Positions 1 through 7,914 of a DNA stretch of 64,000 nt are shown in pieces. The notes under the pieces were generated by a model that was not told the DNA's origin, searched no databases, and saw nothing but the letters and a program-made list of their open reading frames with translations. Numbering within the stretch: the first letter of the stretch is position 1; each line of letters opens with the position of its first letter. The DNA is taken from positions 1 through 64,000 of the forward strand of contig CAVUGE010000046.1 of NCBI GenBank assembly GCA_963740945.1. Reading direction: 5' to 3'. Origin of the DNA: CAVQBP01 sp963740945 (GTDB lineage Bacteria; Bacteroidota; Ignavibacteria; Ignavibacteriales; Ignavibacteriaceae). Both the position numbers and the translations under genes were made by a program.

Positions 1-998
1 AATTTGATATTGTTGTATTAGATGAGGCATCTCAATTAAAAGTACCGGATTCGCTAGTAGCCCTTAGTGCATTAAAGAAAAAAGGACGATATTTAATTGT
101 TGGAGATGACAAGCAGCTTCCGCCTATTATTCATGGTAAATATCCTTCGGATGATACTGATCAGCTAAAGCTCCATAAATCAATTTTTGAAGTAATAAAA
201 AATCGTGATGAGAAAGGGAAAATAACTTGTCAGTTATTTGAAAATTTTAGAATGAATAGTACGCTTTGCTCATTCCCCTCTCAATATATTTATGGTTCTA
301 AGTATCGCAGCTTTAATAATAAAATAGCTAACAGAAAAGCTTCTTTATCTAAGAAAACATTCAGTTCAATAATTCTTAATACAATTCTGGATCCGGAATA
401 TCCTTTAGTTTTAGCAGTAATGGATGGGGTAGTTGCTGGTGCTGAGAACAAAATTGAAGCCAAACTTGTTGCAGAGGTTGTTTCGGAATATAGGAAATAT
501 CTTTTAGATTCCACTAATAGAAAAATATATCCTAAATCTCCGGATGGTGATAAAGAATTTTGGAGGGAAGGGCTCTTTGTTGTTTCGCCTCATCATAAAC
601 AAATTAATAGAATCAAAAAGGAATTGTCCAATTTAGACTTAAATCAGCCATTCTTTGTAGATACCGTTGATAAAATGCAAGGACAGGAAACTAAAGTTGG
701 TATTATAAGCTATGGTGTTTCAGATCCGGAACAAGCAACAATTGAGGGAGAATTTATCTATAGCCTAAACAGATTAAATGTTGCTATGACCAGGGCTCAA
801 GCAAAAACCATTATATTTATCCCAAAACCTATGTTGTCTCCAACGCTTGAGGTTCTGGATAATGAAGAAGCATCTGAAGGAATTAATTTCATGCTTAATC
901 TGAAAAAACATATGGAGGAAAATTCCGAACAAGTTTATTTTGAATTAGATAAAAAAAGAGGAATAAGCTTAACATTATACAGATGTTGTTCTAAATAG
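1..998 (+). CDS. UPF1-like superfamily I helicase, C-terminal part (5' end outside window)
   Basis: The reading frame is open from the left edge (first full codon at base 3) to a TAG at 996-998, so only about 330 C-terminal residues are present. Seen in order: Walker B DEASQ at the very start, motif III GDDKQLPPI, an ENFRMN segment, motif V VDTVDKMQGQE, and motif VI LNRLNVAMTRAQ followed by IIFIP. This is the AAA_11/AAA_12 (DNA2/NAM7/UPF1-like) SF1 layout, so an ATP-dependent helicase acting on DNA or RNA is likely. The Walker A half lies outside the window. The stop overlaps the convergent NERD-helicase gene by 8 bases. Such helicases are frequent in bacterial defence loci, but the missing N-terminus prevents naming a system. 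Confidence 0.85.
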   Translation, partial: FDIVVLDEASQLKVPDSLVALSALKKKGRYLIVGDDKQLPPIIHGKYPSDDTDQLKLHKSIFEVIKNRDEKGKITCQLFENFRMNSTLCSFPSQYIYGSKYRSFNNKIANRKASLSKKTFSSIILNTILDPEYPLVLAVMDGVVAGAENKIEAKLVAEVVSEYRKYLLDSTNRKIYPKSPDGDKEFWREGLFVVSPHHKQINRIKKELSNLDLNQPFFVDTVDKMQGQETKVGIISYGVSDPEQATIEGEFIYSLNRLNVAMTRAQAKTIIFIPKPMLSPTLEVLDNEEASEGINFMLNLKKHMEENSEQVYFELDKKRGISLTLYRCCSK

Positions 999-2589
999 AT
1001 TCCGGTCCATCAAGAATGTATAAAAGATACTTTGCTCTGGATATTGCGGTATATCTTTTTTTATTATCCCAATCAGCATTGTCATAGTCTAGTAAAATTA
1101 CAACATCCGATTCCAGGCCTTTAAATTTCATGCAAGTATAATAAGCTATAGAATTCAAGGCTGCCGGACCATTATCAACGATTTTGAATTTACCAACTAC
1201 ATTATTCTCACCTAAAGATGTATGCGCAAGCCGATGAATTCCTAATATAACAATACGCTCTTCTTTTATATTGTCATTATTAATTAAATTGTGCAGTATT
1301 TGGCTTAGTTGTTTCCTACGCGGTTGCGAATCATTAGAATGTAATATTTTTACCTCCTTTCCTTCCGGAGCTTCTTTGTCTATTCTAATTTTCATAGAAG
1401 AAAATTTTTCAAGATAAGAAAATATCTGTTTCGTATTTCTACAATTCTTATTAAGAATTATTGGTTCATCATGATTAGGAATTTCTATTTTAGATTTAAA
1501 CAGGTTCTGATCAGGATCATAAAAGATATAATAATAACTATCTTTTCTTACTAATTCATCTATCGTTATCCAATATTGCTCTAAAAAATCCTGTCCCTCA
1601 TCAACAATTACTGCATCAAAGTTTATCGGCTTTTCAGCTATAAGATTTAGGAATTTTTCAGGCAATTCTCTTTGATAAAATTCTTGTTTTGAATTTATAT
1701 TCTCTGTTTTAATTCCGGCTTTATCTAATTCAGAACCACAAAAGTTATGATATGTTTTTGCAATTATACCGGGATAATCTTTAGTTTCCGCTGCAAGTTT
1801 TTCAGCAAGTAAGTTATTATAGCACAACAGAAGCACTGATTTCCCTTCTAAAGCAAGCTGCTTAGCTTTTTTAACAGCCATTATTGTTTTTCCGGATCCG
1901 GCACATCCTTTAATAACAATTCTTTTCTTTTCTGATAATGCAATTAAAAGTTCACATTGAAGTTCGGTTAATGAAAATACTTTTCTTGCGCCTTGTCCAA
2001 ATAAATCTATTAAACTTGTACCGTATTCAAAAATCGGCAATAATGCTTTCCCTAAAGTTCGAAACATTTTCTGATCAATTTTATACCCTGGACCTTTAAA
2101 ATCTTTCATCAAATCTATTATCAACTCAGATATATAGTTAATATTTTCTCCGGTAAATACGTTATCACCTTGACCCCTTAGCAAATTCTCCTCAGCACCG
2201 AAATGATCAGGGAAACAAACAGCATAGCCGATTGCTATAGGAGGTTCATCTTTTAAGTAATCTGATAAGTGTTTTTTTATACTATATTTATTGGTCTTAG
2301 CTTGTTTGAAAGGATCTTTGATTAGTTTATTATTTTGATACCAGATGCCATCTTTGTATTTTATTTGTCCGCCTTTTACTTCTAATACAAGAAGTCCAAA
2401 TTCTTTATTTAGAAGAAGGAAGTCAATTTCTGCTTCGATTAGTTTATTTTCCCGGTTACGGCTTTCAAAATCATACGAATGGAAAATTATCCAACTATCA
2501 TCAAATACTTCATTTAATTTATAATATAAATTTTTTTCTGCTTCACTATTATTAACATTGTTATACTCTGAAGGAATCATTCTAGCCAA
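991..2589 (-). CDS. NERD-domain nuclease fused to UvrD/Rep-like helicase
   Basis: The 532-residue protein starts with a NERD (nuclease-related, PD-(D/E)XK-like) domain at about residues 12-125, with the catalytic-type pattern EIDFLL then LEVKGG. A helicase follows: Walker A GCAGSGKT near residue 230, Walker B DEGQDF near 330, and a C-terminal motif VI-like YTAISRAKYLLYI. The predicted activity is ATP-driven DNA unwinding coupled to nuclease cleavage. I keep the TTG start at 2589 because an AGGAG-type ribosome site lies about 7 bases upstream; the ATG three codons later is spaced too far. It is the last gene of a minus-strand cluster (RNase H-like, Mrr fragment, HNH, NERD-helicase) with gaps of 18-35 bases, which suggests co-transcription. 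Family known, exact role unknown. Confidence 0.85.
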   Translation of the reverse strand: MARMIPSEYNNVNNSEAEKNLYYKLNEVFDDSWIIFHSYDFESRNRENKLIEAEIDFLLLNKEFGLLVLEVKGGQIKYKDGIWYQNNKLIKDPFKQAKTNKYSIKKHLSDYLKDEPPIAIGYAVCFPDHFGAEENLLRGQGDNVFTGENINYISELIIDLMKDFKGPGYKIDQKMFRTLGKALLPIFEYGTSLIDLFGQGARKVFSLTELQCELLIALSEKKRIVIKGCAGSGKTIMAVKKAKQLALEGKSVLLLCYNNLLAEKLAAETKDYPGIIAKTYHNFCGSELDKAGIKTENINSKQEFYQRELPEKFLNLIAEKPINFDAVIVDEGQDFLEQYWITIDELVRKDSYYYIFYDPDQNLFKSKIEIPNHDEPIILNKNCRNTKQIFSYLEKFSSMKIRIDKEAPEGKEVKILHSNDSQPRRKQLSQILHNLINNDNIKEERIVILGIHRLAHTSLGENNVVGKFKIVDNGPAALNSIAYYTCMKFKGLESDVVILLDYDNADWDNKKRYTAISRAKYLLYILDGPESI

Positions 2590-2613
2590 ATTTACACTCC
2601 TTTGTAATCAAAT

Positions 2614-3153
2614 TTAATACTTAAAGCTGGCATTCTTACTGCAATTGCAGGTTTTGCAAAGTAACTGCATATTATCTGCATCAGCAGATGCTCCGCCAAA
2701 TTTAAAAGGAATTATATGGTCATAATTTAAATTTGTGGTTGAGCCGCATCCTATACATTCACCATTATCTCTATCATAGACTAGTTCTTCAGTTTTGTAA
2801 GGTTTTTTTCGATCGAAAGGATAATTAACAGAAAATCCTTTACAATTTGAACATTTTAGAGTTACATCTTCCCAATTCCATCCGGAACTACTATCAGATT
2901 TTATGAAAAAACAAAGTTTCTCTCTTGAACCACATTTTTCGCATACCCCTTCATATTTCTCATATATTTTTTTCCTGGTATCCGCAGATAAACTTTGGAT
3001 AAATCTTATTTTATTCCATGCAATTTCTTTGCGTTTAGCCTTTTCAATGCTTCTAAATTTAGCCGCTTCCTGAGATTTCCGGTTGGCCTCATTAATTGCT
3101 TTTATTAAAAAATAAAAGGAAGAGATGATAATTATTAAAACTAGAGTTTTCAT
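2614..3153 (-). CDS. HNH endonuclease with N-terminal membrane helix
   Basis: A 179-residue protein. Residues 1-20 are a hydrophobic helix (MKTLVLIIIISSFYFLI), so it is probably membrane-anchored. A basic, probably coiled segment follows, then two CxxC pairs (CEKCG and CSNCKG) and a classical HNH core: CIGCG, then DHIIPFKFGG, then DNMQLLCKTCN. HNH domains cut DNA with a single metal; the Cys pairs bind zinc. It sits 24 bases upstream of the NERD-helicase and 18 bases downstream of the Mrr-type fragment on the same strand. A membrane-tethered HNH beside a NERD-helicase fits a DNA-degrading defence cassette, but that role is inferred from context only. Confidence 0.8.
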   Translation of the reverse strand: MKTLVLIIIISSFYFLIKAINEANRKSQEAAKFRSIEKAKRKEIAWNKIRFIQSLSADTRKKIYEKYEGVCEKCGSREKLCFFIKSDSSSGWNWEDVTLKCSNCKGFSVNYPFDRKKPYKTEELVYDRDNGECIGCGSTTNLNYDHIIPFKFGGASADADNMQLLCKTCNCSKNASFKY

Positions 3154-3171
3154 TGTTTCATCAAGGTCTTG

Positions 3172-3375
3172 CTAAAAGGCTGCTCCATCTTTTTCAGCTA
3201 AAATTTTCTTTGCTTCTCTTAAATCAATTTTGGCATGGTTTCCATGTTTCTCTAATAAATGTAAAAGGTTAGAACCGTTTAAAAGAGTTAAGGGTTTTCC
3301 TTTAGCAAATACATATGTGTCAGGGCCGTAATCAGCTGTTGAAACTAGAATACCCTTTGTTGCTCCTTCATTCAT
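3172..3375 (-). pseudogene. C-terminal fragment of an Mrr-type restriction endonuclease-like protein
   Basis: Only 67 residues remain. They match from memory the tail of Mrr_cat-type nucleases: NEGATKGILVSTADYGPD, then FAKGKPLTLLNG, then NLLHLLEKHG. The preceding part of the catalytic domain, which carries the nuclease residues, is absent, and upstream bases (3376-3409) give no in-frame continuation. I therefore read it as a truncated relic of a restriction gene. It lies between the HNH gene and the RNase H-like gene on the same strand, and its ATG may still be used. A truncated but expressed small protein cannot be excluded. Confidence 0.65.
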
Positions 3376-3409
3376 AACTATTCCATACTAGATAAAACCT
3401 TGTTCAATA

Positions 3410-4264
3410 TTAATAATTGTTATTAAATGAGCTAGACATCTTTTCTTTAATATGTCTAACTAAACTGATATCTGGTTTAAATGGTATTTTCGGTTTAAGT
3501 GGTATATCTACCGCTAATTGTTTTGCGAAAGGTGTCTCTTTAATTTTTAGGTTGTAGGATGTACCCATTAAATATTCAAGATTTACAACATCTTCTATAT
3601 TGTATGCCAGCAAAGTTTCTAACGCATTCCTATTATGATTTTTCTTATATTCATTCCATAATAATACTGCAAAATAGCCGTCCACTCCCTCCAAATCATT
3701 TCTCGATATACTAAATCCTTTTTCACAATTTTTAAGCCCGCCGCTATAACCTAAACTATTGAGTATATATCTAAGATCTATATGGGATTGTTTTAATTTG
3801 ATTTTGAAAAAATTTTCAATAAATGGTACATCAAAACATTTTCCATTATAAGTTATAAGTAATTCGTAATCCTTAATATCATTTTTAAAATCAGAAAGGT
3901 TGTCACCATTGACATAATATTTAATATTTTTCCCGTCATAAATAACTATTGTAGTTATAACGTTAAATTGTGGAGATAAACCAGTTGTTTCTATATCTAG
4001 ATAAGCTGCTTTAGTCCTAAAGTTATTAAATAGTCGCCAATGTTGATTAGGTGGAAGTCCTTCGGAAAAAAATCTATGGTTATGATTTTTTAGTTCTTTT
4101 TTTGATTTTTCAAGAGTTTTATATATGATTTCAAATTTTCTTTGCGATAAAGGAACATTATTTGCAGCAAAGAATGTTTGCCAATCATAAATTTTTGAGC
4201 TCCAAAGAAATTTTTCTAATTTGGCTCCAATCCCGCCAACATGACAAAAAGTATGTTCTATCAT
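3410..4264 (-). CDS. RNase H-like (YprB-type) exonuclease domain protein
   Basis: A 284-residue protein with a DEDD-type RNase H-like fold: YLDIETTGL near residue 88 (motif I DxE), ITYNGKCFDVPFIENFF near 137 (motif II) and LAYNIEDVVNLEYLM near 220 (motif III YNxxDV). This matches the YprB/RNase_H_2 family of presumed 3'-5' exonucleases. Its N-terminal ~80 residues resemble the extension found in stand-alone members. It is the first gene of the minus-strand cluster, 34 bases ahead of the Mrr fragment, so its promoter should lie in 4265-4330. Biological role is unknown; nuclease activity is inferred from conserved acidic residues. Confidence 0.75.
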   Translation of the reverse strand: MIEHTFCHVGGIGAKLEKFLWSSKIYDWQTFFAANNVPLSQRKFEIIYKTLEKSKKELKNHNHRFFSEGLPPNQHWRLFNNFRTKAAYLDIETTGLSPQFNVITTIVIYDGKNIKYYVNGDNLSDFKNDIKDYELLITYNGKCFDVPFIENFFKIKLKQSHIDLRYILNSLGYSGGLKNCEKGFSISRNDLEGVDGYFAVLLWNEYKKNHNRNALETLLAYNIEDVVNLEYLMGTSYNLKIKETPFAKQLAVDIPLKPKIPFKPDISLVRHIKEKMSSSFNNNY

Positions 4265-4734
4265 AATTTTTCTTCACAATAAAATGTTTATGTAAAAAAA
4301 ATAAAAGTCGGAGATTTCTTGTAAGGCTCCCCATTTTCCCCAATTTCTACCTGTATTTGTTATTAATTTATTATGATTAATTTATAGATACAATAAAAAT
4401 CAGAAAAGCTTTAACTTTATCAACTCACAACTCATCTAAAGAAATTAGATAGATTTTACATCCAAATGTTCAAATCTTTTAATAATTTTGATTTATTCAG
4501 CATTACTAAAATCTCATATTATATCTAATAAATCTTATGAAATAGAATAACAAAATTTGAGCCAACAAAATTATTTTTGCTTGTCTTTCAGTATCCCCCA
4601 TTTTGATATTTGGTACCTATTCTGAATTTGTTACAATGTATCAAGAAAACGGAGCAATTAATACATTCGATTATTTACTTTCTCCATTTTTGGTTTCTAA
4701 TAACGCCTTGCGGTTTCTTAACAACTTAACAGAA

Positions 4735-4766
4735 GTAATAAGGTTTTCTAATGTTTAGATAATCGG
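4735..4766 (+). repeat. Direct repeat, left copy (pairs with 13887)
   Basis: Starts gtaataaggttttctaatg and is identical to 13887 onward for 26 bases, then 31 of 32 with one mismatch; similarity fades past an indel after about 45 bases. Same orientation, 9,152 bases apart. The bracketed segment is the debris-rich part of the island (HsdM remnant, DUF488 pair, transposase, RhuM-Fic copies, FRG). It could be an integration scar, or the copied end of a lost element. Confidence 0.7.
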
Positions 4767-4955
4767 AGCTACTAAGGTTAAGGCAAGCAGAATTAAAATA
4801 AAACACCCTATATACATTTTTATGAAGTACTTTCTTCCCGGAAGATTTAATGTAAAATCGAGGATTTTTGAAATCTGCCTGCTTGTATAATTGACAAATA
4901 ATAAGGATGATGCGTAGTTTTTCCCTAAATCTTATTATAATTCTCACTCAACACT

Positions 4956-5085
4956 AAAAATCATTACGAAATAGCGTAGGTTTTAGCTAATTTTTTCGCT
5001 TCTAAGCCCTTCAATTCTCATTGAGCCTTTACTTACCCTTCCCTTTTAAAAATTCACCCCTTAAAACCGATTTTCATATTTTCCA
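4956..5085 (+). repeat. Dispersed intergenic repeat, copy 1 (pairs with 41616)
   Basis: Shares tacgaaatagcgtaggttt with 41624 onward, then further matching blocks: a tttttt(c/a)cttctaag segment, a run of ACCC-type words, and caccccttaaaa followed by ttttcacat/ttttcatat. Overall an imperfect ~130-base repeat in the same orientation 36.7 kb away. Neither copy carries a coding frame. Probably a genome-wide intergenic repeat family. Confidence 0.65.
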
Positions 5086-5166
5086 CTGCAATAGATAGCG
5101 ATAGAATGATATCTACTTATCCCAGCCAAAAATATTTGAAATTTTTCAATAAGATGCTGTTTATAA

Positions 5167-5694
5167 TCATTCATCAATTCAACCGTCCCGGATAATGTTT
5201 TATTTGAAGGTGGAGCAGGGGAAACAGTAAGAAAAAATCTCATGCAGAAAACCGATCTTCACACAATATTAAGATTACCGACCGGTCTCTTCTATGCGCA
5301 GGGAGTGAAAGCAAATGTAATCTTCTTCGATAACAAACCGGCAAGCAAAAATGCATGGACAAAAGAAGTATGGATATACGATTTCAGAACCAATCAGCAC
5401 TTCACATTAAAAACTCAGCAGCTAAAATACGAACACCTTCAGGATTTTATTAAATGTTACAATCCGAAGAATAGATTCAAAAGAATAGAAGCAGATAACT
5501 TCAAAAAATTCACTTATGAAGAAATAACCTCAAGAGACAAAACAAATCTTGATATCTTCTGGCTAAAAGACGAATCATTCGGAGATATGGATAACCTTCC
5601 CGATCCGGATATATTAGCTCAAGAAATAGTAGAAAACCTCGAATCCGGTTTGGAGAGTTTTAAAGAAATAGTTAACAATTTAAATGGGAAGTGA
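5167..5694 (+). pseudogene. hsdM: 3' remnant of type I restriction-modification methylase subunit (HsdM)
   Basis: The frame is readable from about 5182, upstream of the first ATG (5242): VPDNVLFEGGAGETVRKNL, then HTILRLPTGLFYAQGVKANV, IFFD, and VWIYDFRTNQHFTL. These are the conserved C-terminal blocks of N6-adenine HsdM methylases. The SAM-binding and NPPF catalytic regions (roughly the first 330 residues) are missing and a stop codon at 5164 closes the frame, so it is a truncated gene. No hsdS or hsdR is nearby. The C-terminal end is complete. It marks loss of a type I system at this site. Confidence 0.85.
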
Positions 5695-5850
5695 CCTTAT
5701 TTCATATTCAATGCATTATGAACCTACTATATTGCATAAAAAAATCCTAAATCACACAATTTTTTTAATAAATAAAGAGAATAATGATTTATGTTCAGGA
5801 GTTTTAATCAAATTTAATGGTCTCCCTTTTGCTTAAAATAAATTATTTAA

Positions 5851-6010
5851 TAAGTTATTAACTCATGTTACGCAAAGTTGTCATTCTGAACGAAGTGACC
5901 TGTCCCGCTTCCTGCGAAGAATCTCAAGGTTTTATAATTTGAACCATTTGGAAGATATTTCGCTTCCCCCAATATGACAAAAAAATAAATTTGCGTAACA
6001 TAAGTTATTA
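5851..6010. repeat. MITE-like element with terminal inverted repeats and flanking direct repeat
   Basis: The inner ends are inverted copies: catgttacgcaaa near 5864-5876 pairs with tttgcgtaacat near 5991-6002, and the match extends to about 20 of 22 bases. The 10-base word taagttatta occurs at both 5851-5860 and 6001-6010, which may be a target duplication. The interior includes gtcattctgaacgaagtg and gaagaatctcaagg, a wording I associate with widespread intergenic repeats in this bacterial group. No coding capacity. Fills most of the 415-base gap between the HsdM remnant and the DUF488 gene. Confidence 0.6.
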
Positions 6011-6109
6011 ATTATAACTTCAAATTCAGAAAGAGCAATTAACTCAGTAAATAAATTAAGAGATAACAGATTGCAAAATCTGTTTAATATGTGATCTAAT
6101 ATTTGATTA

Positions 6110-7051
6110 TTGAAAAAGAGAGAGTATTTTTATATTCAATATAATATGTATTACAGAAGAAAAATATTGTTAGCCCTGCTTCAGATTTTTGGGGGCTCAC
6201 TGCCCAAAATTGATTTCCAGAAATATTTGTTTCTATTAGATACCGGGAAGTCGGATCCTTTCTTTGATTTTATCCCTTATAAATATGGCTGCTTTTCTTT
6301 TCAGGCTAATCAGGATATGTCAACTTTAACAAAATATAACCTGATTGAAGAATCGGAGAAATCCTGGAACTTAAAGGATAAAACAAATTTCCTCAGTAAA
6401 TTAAAAATGAATGATAAGGTTTTACTTACAAAACTTTATGCAAATTATAATTATTTACAGGGTAGTGAATTAATTAAATATGTTTATAAGCAATATCCAT
6501 ATTTCGCAATTAATAGTTCAATTGCCGAAGAAATTTTAACTAAGGATCAATTTAAAGCTGTTCTTAAGAATAAACCGCACAAGAGTGAATATGCTGTATT
6601 TTCCATAGGCTATGAGGGGAAGACCGTTGAATATTTTACAAACCAATTAATTAAAGAAGATATAAAAGTATTATGCGATATTCGTAAAAATGCTTTCAGC
6701 ATGAAATATGGATTTTCAAAGAAACAATTAAAGTTAATTATTGAAAATGTGGGAATAAAATATGTTCATATTCCTAAGCTGGGAATAGCTTCTGATAAAA
6801 GGCAGCAGTTAAATTCTAAAGAAGATTACGAAAGACTTTTTAAAGATTATGAAGAGAATACTTTAACTGATAATAAAGGTGCATTAAAAGAACTTTATAA
6901 TATTTTTTTATTGAATAAAAGAATAGCTCTAATGTGTTTTGAAGCAGATCATAATCACTGCCATAGAAGTCGAACAATTAACGCTTTGGCCTGCCTGTTC
7001 GATAGGCAGGCAGAAATAAATAAAAGGGAGTCCATATTTAAACACCTTTAG
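6110..7051 (+). CDS. DUF488 family protein with N-terminal extension
   Basis: A 313-residue protein with two parts. Residues ~10-130 form an N-terminal region reminiscent of winged-helix/Panacea-like regions (LLALLQIFGG, KYLFLLD, YGCFSFQAN). Residues ~160-300 are DUF488: FSIGYEGKTVEYF, then CDIRKNAFSMKYGFSK, YVHIPKLGIAS and the terminal CFEADHNHCHRSR, where Cys/His residues are the family's hallmark. Biochemical function of DUF488 is unknown; nucleic-acid association has been suggested. The TTG at 6110 gives the longest form; ATG at 6146 is an equally plausible start and neither has a clear ribosome site. A partner gene begins 8 bases downstream, so the two form a unit. Confidence 0.75.
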   Translation: MKKREYFYIQYNMYYRRKILLALLQIFGGSLPKIDFQKYLFLLDTGKSDPFFDFIPYKYGCFSFQANQDMSTLTKYNLIEESEKSWNLKDKTNFLSKLKMNDKVLLTKLYANYNYLQGSELIKYVYKQYPYFAINSSIAEEILTKDQFKAVLKNKPHKSEYAVFSIGYEGKTVEYFTNQLIKEDIKVLCDIRKNAFSMKYGFSKKQLKLIIENVGIKYVHIPKLGIASDKRQQLNSKEDYERLFKDYEENTLTDNKGALKELYNIFLLNKRIALMCFEADHNHCHRSRTINALACLFDRQAEINKRESIFKHL

Positions 7052-7059
7052 GGGACATC

Positions 7060-7897
7060 ATGAAGACAAAAGTTTTAATAACTGTTAAAGCCTATCCGGC
7101 AATTTCCAAAAAATATAATGAAACTGTTTGCACAGCTGGAATAACAGAAGAAGGTAAATGGATTAGAGTTTATCCAATTCCCTTCAGGCAGCTTAATTAT
7201 GAGAAACAATTTAGAAAATATGAGTGGATAGAACTGGATTTGGAACAAAACCAAAGTGATTTTAGACCGGAATCTTATCGACCTAAGGATTTATTTCTTA
7301 AGGATATGGTTTCTTATGGTATAATTAAATCAGATAGAGATACCTGGTCAGAAAGAAGAAAATTTGTACTTAAAAATGTCTACACAAATCTTGAACGGTT
7401 AATAGCAGAAGCAAAAAATGACAAAATCTGCACATCATTAGCTGTCTTTAAACCTGCCAAAATTATTGGTTTCACTTATGAGGAAACTGAAAGGGAATGG
7501 AAAAAAGAAAAGCTTGATTATCTAAAATCAAAAAAGTTGCAGCTAAATCTTTTTAACAATGAAAATGAAGAAGATATATCAGAATTTGAAGTTGTAAATA
7601 AACTTCCATATAAGTTCTCATTTAGTTTTCAAGATGATGCAGGTAAAAACTTCAAAACTTATGATTGAAGATTGGGAAACTGGTATGCTATTCTGGAATT
7701 CATTAATAAGACAAAAGGGAAATGAACAGAAGGCATGTGAAGATGTAAAAAAGAAATACTTTGATGACTTTGCAAAAACTAAAGATTATTATTTCTTTTT
7801 AGGAACAACTAAAATTTATCATTATACATCTCCAAATCCATTCGTAATTATTGGAGATTTTAGACCCAAACATATTATTCAAGAAAATTTGTTTTAG
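7060..7897 (+). CDS. DUF488-partner protein, interrupted by a +1 frameshift
   Basis: Two overlapping frames read as one protein. Frame 1 (7060-7668) begins MKTKVLITVKAYPAISKKYN and ends ...DAGKNFKTYD. Frame 2, offset +1, continues KLMIEDWETGMLFWN, then YYFFLGTTKIYHY and FVIIGDFRPK. Removing one A from the AAAA run at about 7654-7657 joins them as FKLMIEDWETG, giving ~278 residues. I recall this protein type encoded beside DUF488 genes, with no known function. It may be a sequencing insertion, a real pseudogene or recoding; the first is most likely because both halves look intact. It follows the DUF488 gene by 8 bases and shares its likely transcript. Confidence 0.65.
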
Positions 7898-7914
7898 TAA
7901 AATATATAAAAGAA

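Larger units (their letters stand above)
4265..5166. other. 900-base stretch without a convincing gene; repeat-bearing boundary of the island
   Basis: No open frame here shows a recognisable motif. The minus-strand frames at 4726-4947 and 5061-5243 look random. The stretch carries two repeats listed separately: a 26-base perfect direct repeat recurring at 13887, and a ~130-base dispersed repeat recurring at 41616. The right part runs straight into the HsdM remnant, so this is probably a rearrangement junction. Confidence 0.6.

Noticed and set aside
4726..4947. Minus-strand frame of 73 codons in the gap
   Set aside because: No motif, no ribosome site, and its end lies in the direct repeat; composition looks random.
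5061..5243. Minus-strand 60-codon frame
   Set aside because: It lies partly antisense to the HsdM remnant, whose conserved residues explain that region.
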